This document shows, in pieces, positions 1 to 12,751 of a stretch of 64,000 bases of DNA. The first letter of the stretch is position 1. Each line of letters begins with the position of its first letter. Under the pieces are notes generated by a model. The model did no database searches, had not been told where the DNA came from, and saw nothing but the letters and a program-made list of their open reading frames with translations. The translations under genes and the position numbers were made by a program. The stretch is from assembly GCA_034440575.1 (NCBI GenBank), contig JAOTOL010001511.1, positions 1,140,001-1,204,000 on the forward strand, read 5' to 3'. The stretch is from Imbricaverruca yamaguchii (Eukaryota; Arthropoda; Thecostraca; Neoverrucidae).

Positions 1-259
1 GTTTTTTCATATATCTCCAAAATAAACTGCCCAGTCAAAAACATGATGTAAGTCGTGAAAAGTCGTGAAAATCTAGCCCCCTGGTGACGTCACTTTTAGG
101 GGGAAATTGTTTTGGGGGGTGCACCCGGACCCTACTCGTCGAGCGCTTTTCGACGACACCGCTTTCGTTTTCGTGCGATGCTTAGTTTGGATTTTAGAAG
201 GGGGTCTTCAACCGCCCCCGAGACGGGGTGGGAGGATTTGACCGGAAAGACGGCGCGGG
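1..259 (+). mobile_element. Right end of a piggyBac-like MITE, cut by the window edge
   Basis: This stretch closely matches the right-hand part of the complete element at 17943-18756, including the gtcgtgaaaagtcgtgaaaa block and the GC-rich terminal hairpin. It ends in CGGG followed by TTAA (260-263), and LINE sequence resumes directly after it. The intact LINE copy at 53160 has the same LINE sequence across a TTAA, so the element appears to have inserted into a LINE at that site. A TTAA target and ends beginning CCC are piggyBac hallmarks. No transposase is visible. Confidence 0.7.
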
Positions 260-263
260 TTAA

Positions 264-1367
264 AATGGAGAGAGTTGTGGCTTTCAGGTAGACAGCAAAG
301 AGTGATGCTAAATGGTACAAAGTCATCATGGCAAAGTGTTCTTAGTGGAGTCCCCCAGGGGTCAGCACTGGGGCCACTACTGTTCATTATATTTGTAAAT
401 GACATCGAAAATGGCCTAAGCAATAAAGTTTTGAAATTTGCGGATGATTTGGAGGTCTGTGGGGCAATAACAGGTCAAAAGAGCATATCTCGCTGAGAAA
501 AAGACTTAGACGAACTCGTGAAGTGGTCCGAAGAATGGCAAAAATTTAACTTTGATAAGTGCAAATTCATGCATGTAGGTAAGCAGCATGTGAAGGCTCC
601 ACACTTGATGGGTGGCCAAGTGCTACCAGTGACTCAACAGGAGAAGGATTTAGGTGTTATTCCAAACACAAAATTGGGGGCATCAGAACAGACCAAGGAA
701 GCCAGGAAGACGGCACTGAGAATGCTTGGGGCAATAAATAGGAATGTATCATACAGAAGTGAGGAAGTCATCAGGAAGCTTTAGTGTGCATATGTCAGGC
801 CTCATTTGGAATACTGCATCCAAGCTCGGTCTCCTTGCTATGAAAAAGATTGTTGGCTTTTAGAGAGAGTACAAAAGAGGGCTACAAAAATGGTTAATGG
901 TATAAGCAACCTGGCATATGAGGAAAGATTGAAGAAATTTAATATGTTTTCACTTAGATATAGAAGGCTAAGAGGTGATCTCATCGAGGTCTTTAAATTT
1001 GTCCATGGTCTGGGGGGGGGATATCTTGGGAAAATGTTTGAATTTAACAGAAGTGATGCAATTAGAGGTCATCAATTCAAAATTAAAGTTAACCACAACA
1101 GAACAAGGTTAGGACAGACTTTCTTCACCAACAGGGTAGTAGAACACTGGAACCAGCTGCCAGTAACCATTGTCAGTAGCAGCACATTGAACATCTTTAA
1201 AAACAGCATAGACAATCATTATAAGAATAGAGGGTTTGCTTTTCATTATTACAGGGAGGGCTGATTGACAGATTTGGTGGGCAACTGGTTGAGTGTACAG
1301 AGTGCAACCAATAAGGGCCCTTGTGGCTCATAGTTGCACTAATCTTTTATGTCTCTATGTCTTTATG
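264..1367 (+). mobile_element. CR1-like LINE, 3' half of ORF2, decayed
   Basis: The translation matches the reverse transcriptase palm to C-terminus of the copy at 52083-54275: a GVPQGSALGPLLF block, then the catalytic FADD (near 440), FNFDKCKFMHVG, HLEYCIQA and the terminal NSIDNHYKNRG block. A one-base deletion near 481 shifts frame, and a TAC-to-TAG change near 782 stops the frame. The 3' end carries an 8-bp repeat tail built on tttatgtc, as in CR1-type elements. The 5' part is separated by the MITE and lies beyond the left edge. It is not an active gene. The clade name is less certain than the LINE call. Confidence 0.85.
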
Positions 1368-2690
1368 GAAAGATAGTTAGCATGATGCGACCAGTCATTT
1401 CATCTGCAATTTTATATCTCTTAGCTGGGAGAAAAAGTAACACCATAAAAGGAGCCTCGGGTTGGGTCATATAGCATACCAAATAATGTTAATTAAAAGG
1501 AAAGATCCAACATGGTCTAGACTAACTTAGACTAACTTCTGATGTAAGATAAAATTTAGGAAGATGGAGAAAAAATATAACAATTTTTATTCTGAAACAT
1601 CAAAGTAAAAACCTACCCTGAACTAAAAGCATCAGTAGCTTTTGAAGAACAAAAGGAACTTGAGGAACAAAGAGCAAGTTTTGCAACTAAAAAATTGACT
1701 AAGCCTAACCTAACCCCTTTATTTGCTTACTGCAGGTAACATGAGTCTAAAATATGTCTTGTGATCATCTTAAAGCCCAATACTACTGTGCATACAGGTT
1801 GTGTTAATGAGATAAAGTATTAATGATGCCAAATACCAGTGTCGAATATTGTTCCCCTTTGTTTGCCCTTCACCAAATCTGGAATTCCTCAGGCATTGGT
1901 GTTGAATATGAATATCAGTAAATGTGTTGTTCAAGGCTGTTGCAGAATATCAAGAAAAGTCAAAACAAACTAGGTACATTTATTACCAAAATCATAACCA
2001 GGTAACCACTCATTTTTTGTCATCAATATTTTTAAGTGACAAACCAAAGAATACAGAAAATTCATCTTTGTGTATTGCAACATATGCTCAAAATAGCATT
2101 AAAATGTTAGAGAAACCTAAAAAGCTAACCTACTGATCCTGGATCATTTGCTCCATGCTGATGTTTGATTCCCTCCGCCCCAATAATGTTGGATCCCTTG
2201 CTACCTAAACATGATGAAATAAGTTACTTAATGCGTACTTATATTGGAAAATCCCTCCGTCCAATTGCTCAAATTGCATGTTACGTTCATGATGAGATTC
2301 CAAATTTATCTGGCATTCATTTGAGGATATTCTTCACCATTGGGGGATAGATCGTCTGCCGTAATTAGTGTTGATGGGGCTATGTTCGAGTCCACGAAGG
2401 GGTTGCAGCACCCCGAGGAGCTACAAATATCTGCATTTGGTTGTCGTAGACGAGAAGATATACCGTACGCAAGACGGAATATCTGCCTTCGCAACATGCG
2501 CAAGCTTACTTAACTTACGCAAGCATGAGCGCATGCTCACCACTACAAAGTGTACCACTTGCTAGGACCGTGGAGAAAGTATGTTGTATCACTACTAAGG
2601 CCAGCGTCGCAACTGTAATTGCCTGCAGCGCCATGTTGTCCACTGGATAATGTAGTATCGCAGTGGCCGTAAGTGCCGTAGCATCATTTC
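1368..2690. other. AT-rich intergenic DNA, no gene seen
   Basis: Only short unconvincing open frames occur here. There are scattered cctaacctaac stretches, but no splice-flanked exon or RNA gene that I can support. Confidence 0.5.
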
Positions 2691-2693
2691 ATA

Positions 2694-2897
2694 GACTGGA
2701 TATTAATGTGTCTGGATATTACAATGATTGCATATTACAATGACTGTATATTACAGTGAATGGATATTACAGTGGCTAGACAATACAGTAACTGGATAAT
2801 GCAGCTACTGGATATTATTGTGACTGGATATTAAAGTTACTGGAGACTACGCTGGCTGGATATTACAGAAACTGGATATTAAAGTGGCTGGATTCCA
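2694..2897. repeat. Degenerate ~20-bp minisatellite (ctggatattacagtg)
   Basis: About ten imperfect copies of a unit close to gtgactggatattacagta run head to tail. No coding potential. Confidence 0.75.
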
Positions 2898-4240
2898 GAC
2901 ATGACTGCATCATCCAGTCCCAACTAACCAGGTGTGAATGCGGCCAGTCGCAACCAGTCGTGTGTAAAGATAGCCAGCCGCAGGCAGCGAGGCAAAAGCA
3001 GATTGATCACAACAGTCCCCAGAAACCCAAGTCCAGAGCCGCTCACCCACTCTTACTTTGTCATGCAGACCGCGACGGGCGATATTCTCCCCTCCCCAAT
3101 GATACACAAGTTCCTTTATTTTTTTAGGTGAATCTCCTCCGATCCCAACAAAATTATTTAATAACATGCATATTTTGCCACCGTTATCCCATACAATGAG
3201 AACTCCTTAACGCATTCCTTGCTACACGCCCACATGGCTGTAGCAGCGTAACTGCGCGGCACGCGTGCTGACTGACGACGCAATGCTAGGACCGGCGGCG
3301 CTGGTCGACAACAGGGCGCCGCACCGCTCGTGCAGTAACTGCCCTTGTCGGGGCCGCCGCGGCGGAAGCTGCTCGTTCCGCGTCGGACAGATCAGCGCTG
3401 CACGGAGTTCAGGCGAGCCCGCGGCGTACTGGACCGCCGCGGCGGCTGGTGTCGGTGTTCGATGTCGTCGTCGTCGGAGTCGACGACGACGACGGGACGA
3501 CGGTAGCAATCAATTGTAATCCATTGTTAATGGCAAGACACAAATCCACAAATCCACAAATGAGGCTTACGGATGACCGCCGGGTGGGCTGCACTACCCG
3601 TTGCTCCGCCTAGTTCTGATGTTGGACAGCTCTGTGTGGCGCCAGGCCATCACCTTGGTGATCCATGTAACCCAATTAGTTGCGTCTGCAAGTCCCGCTC
3701 TCCCATGTTGACGCCTACTGACGGCTGACATTTGAAAGCGTGCCGTTGCCGCGACCACGTCTCTTGGGTTGGCAACAAAAACAGTGAAACGAGGCCTCGC
3801 CAGTCCACCTTTGACCTGACATTTTTTATTTTATCTTGCTGGCCTTTAGGCTCTGAAGTGTGTGTGCGTTTGCTTCTTTACGCCAAAGGGGAGGGATAGC
3901 CTTGGGGGGGGTAGAGAGATGGAGGTTTGGAAGCGAGACGGATCAGAAAGGGGACGCGAGAGAGAGAGGGGAGAAGTGGGCAGAGGACTGGACGGCGTGC
4001 GGACGATATCCTTTGAGAGCCGGCGCCGCTTGGTATTGCGGGAGAGTCGAGCGCGTGATTTTCCAGCTGATTACCATTTCCGGCTTCAGGCCGGGTGGTG
4101 GGGCCGAGCGCAGCGTCGGTGGCGAGATGAGATCCGCCGTGCAAGGCGGACGGGTCGACGTTGCGTGACGTGACGGCTTCAGCACCAGGCCGGACGTGAC
4201 GTGGTGCATCACGACGCGACGCAACGTCAAGCGCGACGCA
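2898..4240. other. Non-coding stretch with GC-rich and purine-rich blocks
   Basis: It contains a GC-rich block at 3260-3510 with gac/gtc trinucleotide runs and a GA-rich block at 3890-3990. Open frames on both strands are overlapping low-complexity products. No exon can be supported. Confidence 0.45.
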
Positions 4241-4760
4241 GCGTAGCCGTGCCGTGCCGTGCCGTGGCGCTGAGGGACGTGACGCTGCCGAGCCGAGGTG
4301 GTCTCAGGCCAGACAAGACGCTCCGTGAATCCCTGTCGTGTCGTGCCGTGCCGTGACGTGCCGTGCCGTGGCGCTGAGGGACGTGACGCTGCCGGGCGGA
4401 GGTGGTGTCAGGCCGTACGTGACGCTCCGTGAATCCCTGTCGTGCCGTGCCGTGCCGTGCCGTGCCGTGGCGCTGAGGGACGTGACGCTGCCGGGCGGAG
4501 GTGGTGTCAGGCCGTACGTGACGCTCCGTGAATCCCTGTCGTGTCGTGCCGTGCCGTGACGTGCCGTGCCGTGCCGTGCCGTGCCGTGCCGTGCCGTGCC
4601 GTGCCGTGCCGTGCCGTGCCGTGCCGTGGCGCTGAGGGACGTGACGCTGCCGGGCGGAGGTGGTGTCAGGCCGTACGTGACGCTCCGTGAGTCCCTGCCG
4701 TGCCGTGCCGTGCCGTGCCGTGCCGTGCCGTGCCGTGCCGTGACGCCGAGAGACGAGACG
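4241..4760. repeat. Compound repeat: (CCGTG)n with four copies of an ~80-bp unit
   Basis: Runs of the pentamer gtgcc alternate with four copies of a block starting ggcgctgagggacgtgacg and ending ctccgtgaatccctg (near 4265, 4368, 4468 and 4627). Pentamer runs between blocks vary in length, the longest being 4561-4627. Open frames on both strands here are products of the repeat. Confidence 0.9.
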
Positions 4761-7029
4761 CTGCCGGACGACGGGCGCCCTGACCTCGTGACCGGCGCGG
4801 TGGAGATAGTGCCGCTCCCGGCGGCGTCATGCACGCGGCACGCGCGCCGCTCACCGCCAGGGACTCGCCCGCCGAGCTCGCCGTCACGCCGCCGCTGAGG
4901 TCAGTCGGGTCACCGACAGGTCACAGGTCAGTCGGCCGACCAGGTTGCTTGGGTGCCCGAGACAATTACCTGCGTGGCATCGAAGTAAGTCTGGGTGGGG
5001 AAATTTCGGTGCCTGGAATTGGTGCGCATGGCTGTTGGTTACGCTCTATGTCTTTGTCCAGGAGCAGCTTAGTCGGCCGCAGTTCGGCGAGCGAAGCCAA
5101 ACGCGAATCGGCTATAGCGTGTGAATCCCCCACCAACGTATGCACGGAATTTTAATAACACTATGTCCAGTACTGTAGGCGCAACGCTATAGTAGTGCAT
5201 CGAAGTCTCAAATTTGCTCCGCTGGATGTCCGGACGTGAGTACTTGACATCTCGGATAGATGTCAAGTATTCAGCTAATGAATATCATTTAATGATAATC
5301 CATACGCACGCGATAAAGCACGATTGGACAGTAACATGACACAATTTTAGTTCGCCATTTCTATCGTCCTATGGTCGAACCATACACCATTGTTGCATCT
5401 TAAATTGGACACCGGAATCGACAAATCTGGGTACATACTGAAGGCGAATGAGGAGAACGCTTTCGCCACGGCCGCCCGTCGAATGCGCAGTAGCGGTAAC
5501 GGCCCGCCTAACGCGTGCCCAATGTAAACATCGAGCCGGGTTGGTAACACTGGCTTCCGCAGTTTGCATACATTTCGACAATTGACGATCATTGTGACTC
5601 ATCGAATCGATAGTCGCTGACGAAACCACCTCGATGACGTGGCTGATGGTGATGTCGCACCCCATCCGAACACCAACCACAATCTTAGACCACCTACATC
5701 CAGAAGTGTGACCCGGGCATGGGTCCACACGCGAGTGAGGTCGGTATCGTTTCCAAGCTCTGAGGTTCAACGTCAGTTCCTAAAAAGAAACCACCCAACA
5801 CCTAACGCGGTGCAATCGGAGCGTTTCCGGTGCACCACGTGCCTTGATCCCCACGTTGACCACGTGTGGTGACCTGACCTGCAGGACAAATGTGTTGTCC
5901 CCAGTGACAGGCGGATTGATCGTCTTGAAGGTATATGTTGCAATTGGTATCGCTCGAAATGCTTATCGTACGTCCTGAAGCGGAAAAACAAAGTCCGTTC
6001 AGATTGATCGCCATTGTTTATATGGCGAGAGCTGTATTGACTCCCGCCACAGGGATTTTGAGATGGTTCTTGGTCCGGCCGTATGTCTAGCTGTACGTCA
6101 CATGTTTCATTTGAAGTGGCGCCTCGTCACACCCGTAAAACCACACCGCAAACTATAACACTGTGAAGCCGTGCAACAAAACAACAACATTGTGAAGCCC
6201 CATGCATCGACATTGAGCTGGAATAGTTATTGGACGGCTGCAACAAAAAGTGTCATTTAGAAATCGACTGTAGCGAAGCTGACAAGTGTGGGGAAGTAGG
6301 AGATATCCGCATTCTATGTATCAAATTAGCACTTCAGGAAGTTAACTGTAAAATAATCGCACCATGAGCTTCAAGAGAACAACATAAAGGGCATATAAGC
6401 AGTACGTTACAGTACGTTTTCCCATGAGGTACAAGTGCCCTGTCTGGATCGCGTTAAATCTATTTTCTTAATGTGTCCACATATATTGCAGAAGAGTTGG
6501 GCTTCAACTGGCTCAGCTTCAGCTCTAGACGTCAAAAGGCCAGAAGCCCAGGATCCTGTAGCTTGTGCTATCTAGGGCATCCTCGTATGGACTGCCGGTA
6601 CTTGGCTAGACAGAACTGCCGCTAAAATTATCCTCCATTGTTTGTACTTCCGAACGGCAGGGCGTCGTGGCGGGGCTGGCTGCCGACGTCGGCTCACAGT
6701 GGCCGCTCAGAGCAGCGTCACCCGGCAGAGCAGACCCACCGTCGTCAGCAACACCGTCGTCAGCAACACCTCAGCAGCTGGCCGAGCGCCGGGGGTCTGT
6801 GCACCTCACTGACCGGCGGCCGTACCACGTGACCCGCCACACCCGGCGGAGGTCACGAGCGGCCATCTGCTGACCGTCGCGCGGCACACAGACGCTCGCT
6901 CAGCAGCTCAGCGCGCCGTGCCGGGTCCTGAGGCGGGGCGCACAGCGGACAGAACGTTGGAGCGTATGCAGTTATGATTTGGCCACTTAATTTGATATTA
7001 TCGCCGCTGTCAGAAGCCAACTTCGTTGC
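4761..7029. other. Unannotated intergenic stretch
   Basis: Mixed composition; only short open frames, none with a recognisable family motif. A GC-rich section at 6650-6960 could hold an exon, but I see no convincing splice pair. Confidence 0.4.
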
Positions 7030-7037
7030 AGCATGCA

Positions 7038-7311
7038 CAGTGTCCTAAAATTACTTCACCATTAACTGTGTGGATGAAGAAAGAAGCTGCTTCGGAAAAG
7101 GGAAAGATTGGAAAAATACAAGTGCCACTTAAGGATTAAAAAACAATCCTTTCACTTCAGTTGCATGCATTTTGCATTATTTTGCAGTCGTGTGCATGAT
7201 AACTGCCCACACATCATGTGGCAGAATGGTAAAAACCGAAGACAAGGATGAAATAACGCAATTCCATTAACTGTGAATTTCCAGGTCAACATAGTCAATT
7301 ATTTTACACTG
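7038..7311 (+). mobile_element. hAT-type MITE, copy 1 (274 bp)
   Basis: It starts CAGTGTCCTAAAATTA and ends AATTATTTTACACTG, so the ends are inverted repeats. It is flanked by an exact 8-bp target duplication, AGCATGCA, at 7030-7037 and 7312-7319. The interior is the reverse complement of the element at 14926-15205. It has no coding capacity. An 8-bp duplication with CAGTG ends fits the hAT superfamily. Confidence 0.85.
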
Positions 7312-8190
7312 AGCATGCACGTGTGGATATTTTACAGGGCAAATTTGCATTTGCCACATTTGCATTGCTGAGCATGCGAAAGGCTGCAAAAATGTTGTTG
7401 CGCCACGACGGATGCTTTTATGATTTCGCTTCGGTGGCCAATGCTGTGAGACCGTCAATCATTTGGAGCGGCGACTCCACATAGTTCGATGTTGAATCTT
7501 GAAAACATCTGGGGTGAAGTTAACATTGAAGGCGATGGCCCACCTAGGCAGTGTCACAACAGCTATCCCAATTTATGGGGGAGGCGATCCATCTTGAGTG
7601 CGAATCTTTCCATGCAACGTCCGTGGGGCCAATGTTAGGCTCGTTCAAGGCTGAAGAAGCGGATGCTGCCCGCAGTACCTTCTCCCCAGTTCCCACACGC
7701 ATAGGCTTAGAAGTTTGCATGCAATCCGCCATCCTATCGTTGGCGGATTGCGGAGCCGAACCCGGCCGGGCCGCCGGCCCGCCTTTACCAGACCCCGGCG
7801 TCATCCGGGGCGGGGGTCGGGGACCGGAAAGAAAAGGCAAAAGCCAGCCAAAAGGTAAAAAAAAATTGCAAACGAAAATGAAATCCCTTTGTGTGGTCGG
7901 TATGGAAAAATCGCCATTTATCCTATCGTATAAATTGGCGATTTTTAGCCGGCGGCCGGCCCGCCGGCCTGGCCCGTATTGACGCCGCGGTGCCGGTATG
8001 AGCCGCGCGGCGCTGAACACCGAAAAGTGATTTGGGCGGGGGGCGGGTGTTTATTTAAAGATGCATACAGGGTTTATATAGGAAAGTTGTTTATAATTGT
8101 CTGAAGTTTGCGCCCCTGAGTGGTCGCGGCTAACTTTTTTCTACATCCCCCTATCTCTTACTTAATGGATCGATCAGGATTGGGATGTAC
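7312..8190. other. Unannotated stretch with a hairpin at 7906-7946
   Basis: Arms of 15-16 bases (aaaaatcgccattta and its near-perfect complement) enclose a 10-base loop. The surrounding 7735-7985 sequence is rich in CCGGCC-type words. Open frames on both strands lack family motifs. Confidence 0.45.
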
Positions 8191-8195
8191 GGAGC

Positions 8196-8290
8196 CAGAG
8201 CCGGAGCCGCCGGGACATTTACTCGGAGCCGGAGTCGGAGTCGGAGCCGGGATACTTCCCGGGAGCCGAAGTCTGAGCCGGAGCCGTCCA
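8196..8290. repeat. Hexamer microsatellite (ggagcc/ggagtc)n
   Basis: An imperfect array of ggagcc and ggagtc units interrupted by short unique segments. Confidence 0.75.
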
Positions 8291-9260
8291 AAATGTTTCC
8301 GGCTCCACATCCCTGCGTATGGGTAAACACTGGAATATCCCCTCTGATACTCATGGTACGTCGGCCAGTTGGCTCCGCCTTCCCTCTGGGCTCAGCTACG
8401 GTCGGTATCGATCCTGCTTCGGTGGCATGTCGTCGTACTGGCGCTCGGCACTCGCTGTGACCCCCACCCCACCGCACCCACCCTCCTCCTCGCATGGGCG
8501 TAAGAATGTGAGCGCAACCGAGAGGCATGTCTGTGCTTCTCCAGCGTGGTGTAACGCTGTGGCCGGAAGTGTAACGCTACGAGCGTGGTGAGAATCACAG
8601 ATCACTTGAACCCCCACCCCACCCCCACCCCACTGGTTGCGGCGTTCCTCCGCCCCTGGCGCGGCGTAGCTCGAGCGTGCCGTCAGCGTGGTGGGGGTGG
8701 GTGGGGGGGGGGACGTGCCGGCCGGCGTGTCAGTTCCGTGTCGCCTTCGAGTGTCGCGGCGACCGGCCGTGTCGGGGCGCCGCCCACCTGACGGCCGGCT
8801 GGTTCGCTCGGCGGCCGACAGGCGGCACTGGCGGCGGTCGCGGCGCGAGGCGACGGTCGGGGCCGTCGCGGGGTCTTGTCGTGGTCGACGTCCGCGCGTA
8901 CGCCCCGCCGCAGCGACTGGCGGCGCTCGCAAGGCGATCCCCGTGTCGACCGATTCGCGCCGTGTTCTCCGGTTCGCGTCGTGTTGCGTGGTTCGCGCCG
9001 TGTTGTGTGGTTCGCGTCTTGTGTTCGCGTCGCGGTTCGCGCCGTGTTGTGTGGTTCGCGTCGTGTTGTCGGGCCGGCTTCTGCGAGCCGTGGATTCCGG
9101 ATCGCTCCGGCGGGCTTGGCAGGCGGTGAGAGGAGAGAGTGGCTGCAGGTGAGCACCACCACATTAGCGAGACACGCCACTGTTCACACACTCCGCACAA
9201 TTAGCACCAGACAATGACGGGCCCGTCACTGTCGTGGCCGGACGACAGCGTGGATCCCCG
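8291..9260. other. CpG-rich low-complexity region
   Basis: Very GC-rich, with many overlapping open frames on both strands. At 8955-9080 a ~20-bp unit (gttcgcgccgtgttgtgtg) recurs. It may be a CpG island or promoter region, but no first exon can be fixed. Confidence 0.4.
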
Positions 9261-9264
9261 CAGA

Positions 9265-10320
9265 TGAGAGCTGGGGCACTGGTCCTGTTGGTGTTGGGAG
9301 CTGGGACACAGTGGTCCGGTTGGTGTTGGGGCTAGGACACAGCGGTCCTGTTGGTGTTCGGGTAGCTGGTGTAGTGGCCCAGTTGGTGTTGGGAGCTGGA
9401 ATACAGTGGTCCAGTTGGTGTTGGGGCTAGGACACAGCGGTCCTGTTGGTGTTCGGGTAGCTGGTGTAGTGGTCCAGTTGGTGTTGGGAGCTGGGACACA
9501 GTAGTTCAGTAGGTGTTAAGAGCTGGGACACAGTGGTCCGGCTGGTGCTGAGAGCTGGGACACAGTGGTCCAGTTTGTGTTGGGAGCTGGGACACAGTAG
9601 TTCAGTAGGTGTTAAGAGCTGGGACACAGTGGTCCAGTTGGTGTTGGGAGCTGGGACACAGTGGTCCGGTTGGTGCTGGGAGCTGGGACACAGTGGTCCA
9701 GTTGGTGTTGGGAGCTGGGACACAGTAGTTCAGTTGGTGTTAAGAGCTGGGACACAGTGGTCCGGCTGGTGCTGGGAGCTGGGACACAGTGGTCCGGTTT
9801 GTGTTGGGAGCTGGGACACAGTAGTTCAGTAGGTGTTAAGAGCTGGGACACAGTGGTCCTGTTGGTGCTGTGAACTGGGGCACAGTGGCCCAGTTTGTGT
9901 TGGGAGCTGGGACACAGTAGTTCAGTAGGTGTTAAGAGCTGGGACACAGTGGTCCAGTTGGTGTTGGGAGCTGGGACACAGTGGTCCGGCTGGTGCTGGG
10001 AGCTGGGACACAGTGGTCCAGTTTGTGTTGGGAGCTGGGACACAGTAGTTCAGTAGGTGTTAAGAGCTGGGACACAGTGGTCCGGCTGGTGCTGGGAGCT
10101 GGGACACAGTGGTCCAGTTGGTGTTGGGAGCTGCGACACAGTAGATCAGTAGGTGTTAAGAGCTGGGACACAGTGGTCCTGTTGGTGCTGTGAACTGGGG
10201 CACAGTGGCCCAGATGGTGTTGGGAGCTGGGACATACTGGTATTGTTTTGGGAGCTGGGACACAGCGGTCCAGTTGGTGTTGGGGGCTGGGCCACAGCTG
10301 TCCAGTTGTTGTCGTGAGCT
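9265..10320. repeat. 32-bp minisatellite array, ~32 copies
   Basis: Units close to gttggtgttgggagctggga plus cacagtggtccg repeat for about 1 kb. Because 32 is not a multiple of three, the same peptide appears in several frames, producing spurious open frames on both strands. Confidence 0.92.
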
Positions 10321-10880
10321 CAGACACCGGTGGGTCGACCTTGAGGCGCCGCCGCTCGGCGAGGTGGCCCCATGAGCCTGGCCCAATAGTCGGCTCGGCG
10401 ACCGCACGGCGTGACGAAGTGTCGACGGCCGGACGGTCAAGGTCGGGCACGCCCCCACAGTGGCGCGCCGGCGCCCTGTGGGGCGCGCTGTGCCGCCAGT
10501 CGGTAGTGGTTACCACCAGTCGGTAGTGGTTACCACCGGTGGTGACTGCCAAGTGCGGCGTCGGCGGTGTCGGCGCCCGCCTCCCGACCGCCGAGCCGGT
10601 GCCAGCCGAGCCCGGGGAAGGGCGCCTTCAGCGAGCGGCGTCAGTCTCGCGGCGGAAGGTTCGCAACACGTCGGCAGCGGGGCGTCACCCGGGGTGGTGT
10701 TGGTGTTGTGGCAATGTCCAGGGGATGCACAGCAGGTGAGGCTGAGAACGGCCACGTGTGTGCGACGAAACAGGCGCTGGACAAGTGCTGTAGCCCTTCG
10801 CGAGGTCCGTCTCTCCACCCTACCCCGCACTGTGGATTTCGTGTTTACCGTGATATCAATCCGCTCAGCTAACACGAGTG
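10321..10880. other. GC-rich stretch between minisatellites
   Basis: Several overlapping open frames on both strands; none shows a domain or a clear splice pair. Confidence 0.4.
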
Positions 10881-11490
10881 TGGTGCCAGAAGTGAGGTTG
10901 AGGTTCCACCTATCCTAACCCACGCATTGTGTCAGAGGTCAGGTTCCAGCTCTACCTATCCTTACCCACGTGTGGTGTAAGAGGTGGTTCCAGCTTCACC
11001 TACCATTACCCACGTGTGGTGTAAGAGGAGAGGTTCAGAATCTAGCTATCATAGCCCATGTGCGGTGTAGAGAGAGGGTTCAGATCCACTGCCCAAAACA
11101 CATGTAAAAAAAAAAAAACCAATAAAAAAAAACAGGGGAGGTGAGTCAGCCACCCAACAACGGTGTTCAGATACAAGTGATCCGCCTAACACACGCATTG
11201 TGTAATAAACAGTGGTGTAGGTGAAGATCCGAAACGTGGTGTCAGGTGATCCGGCTTCATCTAACCTAACACAGTCAGAGGGAAGATTCCTATTCTAACA
11301 CACGTGTGGTGTCAGGTGAAGATCGGCTCTCTAACCTAACACGTGTGGTGTCGAGGTGAAGATCCGGCTTCATCTAACCTAACACACGTGTGGTGTCAGA
11401 GGTGAAGATCCGGCTTCATCTAACCTAACACACGTGTGGTGTCAGAGGTGAAGATCCGGCTTCATCTAACCTAACACACGTATGGTGTCA
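10880..11490. repeat. ~46-bp minisatellite with CACGTG cores
   Basis: The second half has near-identical 46-bp units (cacgtgtggtgtcagaggtg, then aagatccggcttcatctaac, then ctaaca). The first half holds degenerate relatives. Many units carry the E-box palindrome CACGTG. Confidence 0.8.
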
Positions 11491-11649
11491 GAAGAGTTTC
11501 CTGCTCGATCGCTACTCCATAGATGCCGAATATCGGTCGCGCTGTGAGGAGGAAGAGAGGGCCGTGTCGGTCGTGATTGCACTGCCAGGGGCGAGCGATG
11601 TGAGGTGACTCCGTATCAACAATACCAGACCCAACGGAGTCGTGTGCGC

Positions 11650-12080
11650 CAACAATAGCTCGATGCTGCCCATGGTGGGCGGTGCACTGCAGGCTGCAAT
11701 GACTGCAGCGCCTTGCAGTTCCTCCGACAGGCTGTAGGGTCTCGGATGCGTTGTAGTGTCTCGGACAGGCTGCAGTGATTTCGACATGTTGCAGGTGCTC
11801 GGACGGGCGCCCGGGTCATGTAGGGTTCCATGCAGATTGTAGTGTTTCGGGCAGGCTATAGTTCCTTGGGCAAGCTGTAGTTCCCCAGGCAAGCTGTAGT
11901 TCCTCGCGCTGACTGCAGTTATTCTTGCAAGCTGTCGATTCATTTGCAGACTGTAGTATCTCGGACAGGCTGTGGACCTCGGGCAGTCCGTAGTCCTCGT
12001 ACAGGCCGCAGACGTCCGGCGAGCTGTAGACCTCGAGCAGGCTGTAGACCTCGAGCAGGCTGTGGCGGCCGGACGAGCCG
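11650..12080. repeat. Degenerate 18-20-bp minisatellite (gcaagctgtagttcctcgg)
   Basis: More than fifteen diverged units occur head to tail; the copies near 12025-12060 are nearly identical. The 214-residue minus-strand open frame here is a repeat product. Confidence 0.75.
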
Positions 12081-12751
12081 CGGCCCCAGCCGTGTCAGCT
12101 GCTGGAGATCGAGACTGGAGACTGGAGACTGTCAGCGAGACTGGAGACCCTGACACGGGCTCTGACCTGACCTGTCAGCTAGGTGTGTTGACAGCGAGGC
12201 GTCGTACGGCGGGCCCGTGTCAAACCGAACATTCGTACTCGCACGGGGTCACATTTTCGGCGCTGACAGCGAATATTTCACCGGCGAAATGACATCGAGC
12301 ATCAGCAGACACTTCATTGCCACCTGGAAACGTGACGCCTTGTTGCTGTGCAGTTGATGCGTGTTTTCTCAGTTGTTTTCTGAGTTTAACCAGCGTGTTA
12401 TCAGTGTGGTGATGTCGGCTGTTGTCGGAAATTGTGATGTGTCAGCCGCGTGGGGCGTCCTTCGACAACGTTTTTTCACGACGTCTCACCAGATGCCACA
12501 TAACACGCGTGCGTTAGATACATTTTTCTCCACACATGTCGTCTTTGTCGATGAGTTGAGATGGAGGTGCCGATGATTCTTATGGCTTGGTGATAGTCCA
12601 GGAGATCCTCATCTGGGCCGTGATGACTTGGTTCAAAATTTCCGCTGTAGGCTTGAGTCGGAGCAGCCACGCACTGACTTGGCTTGAGCGAGCCGCTACT
12701 GTGGCGTTTTATTATTGGACTTCCAAACGACGACGAGCAACTGGCAACAGC

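Noticed and set aside
9265..10320. CRISPR-like appearance of regular 32-bp units
   Set aside because: Units are directly adjacent with no unique spacers, and the DNA is eukaryotic.
12476..12670. 64-codon minus-strand frame that looks globular
   Set aside because: No recognised family, no flanking splice sites of matching phase and no second exon.
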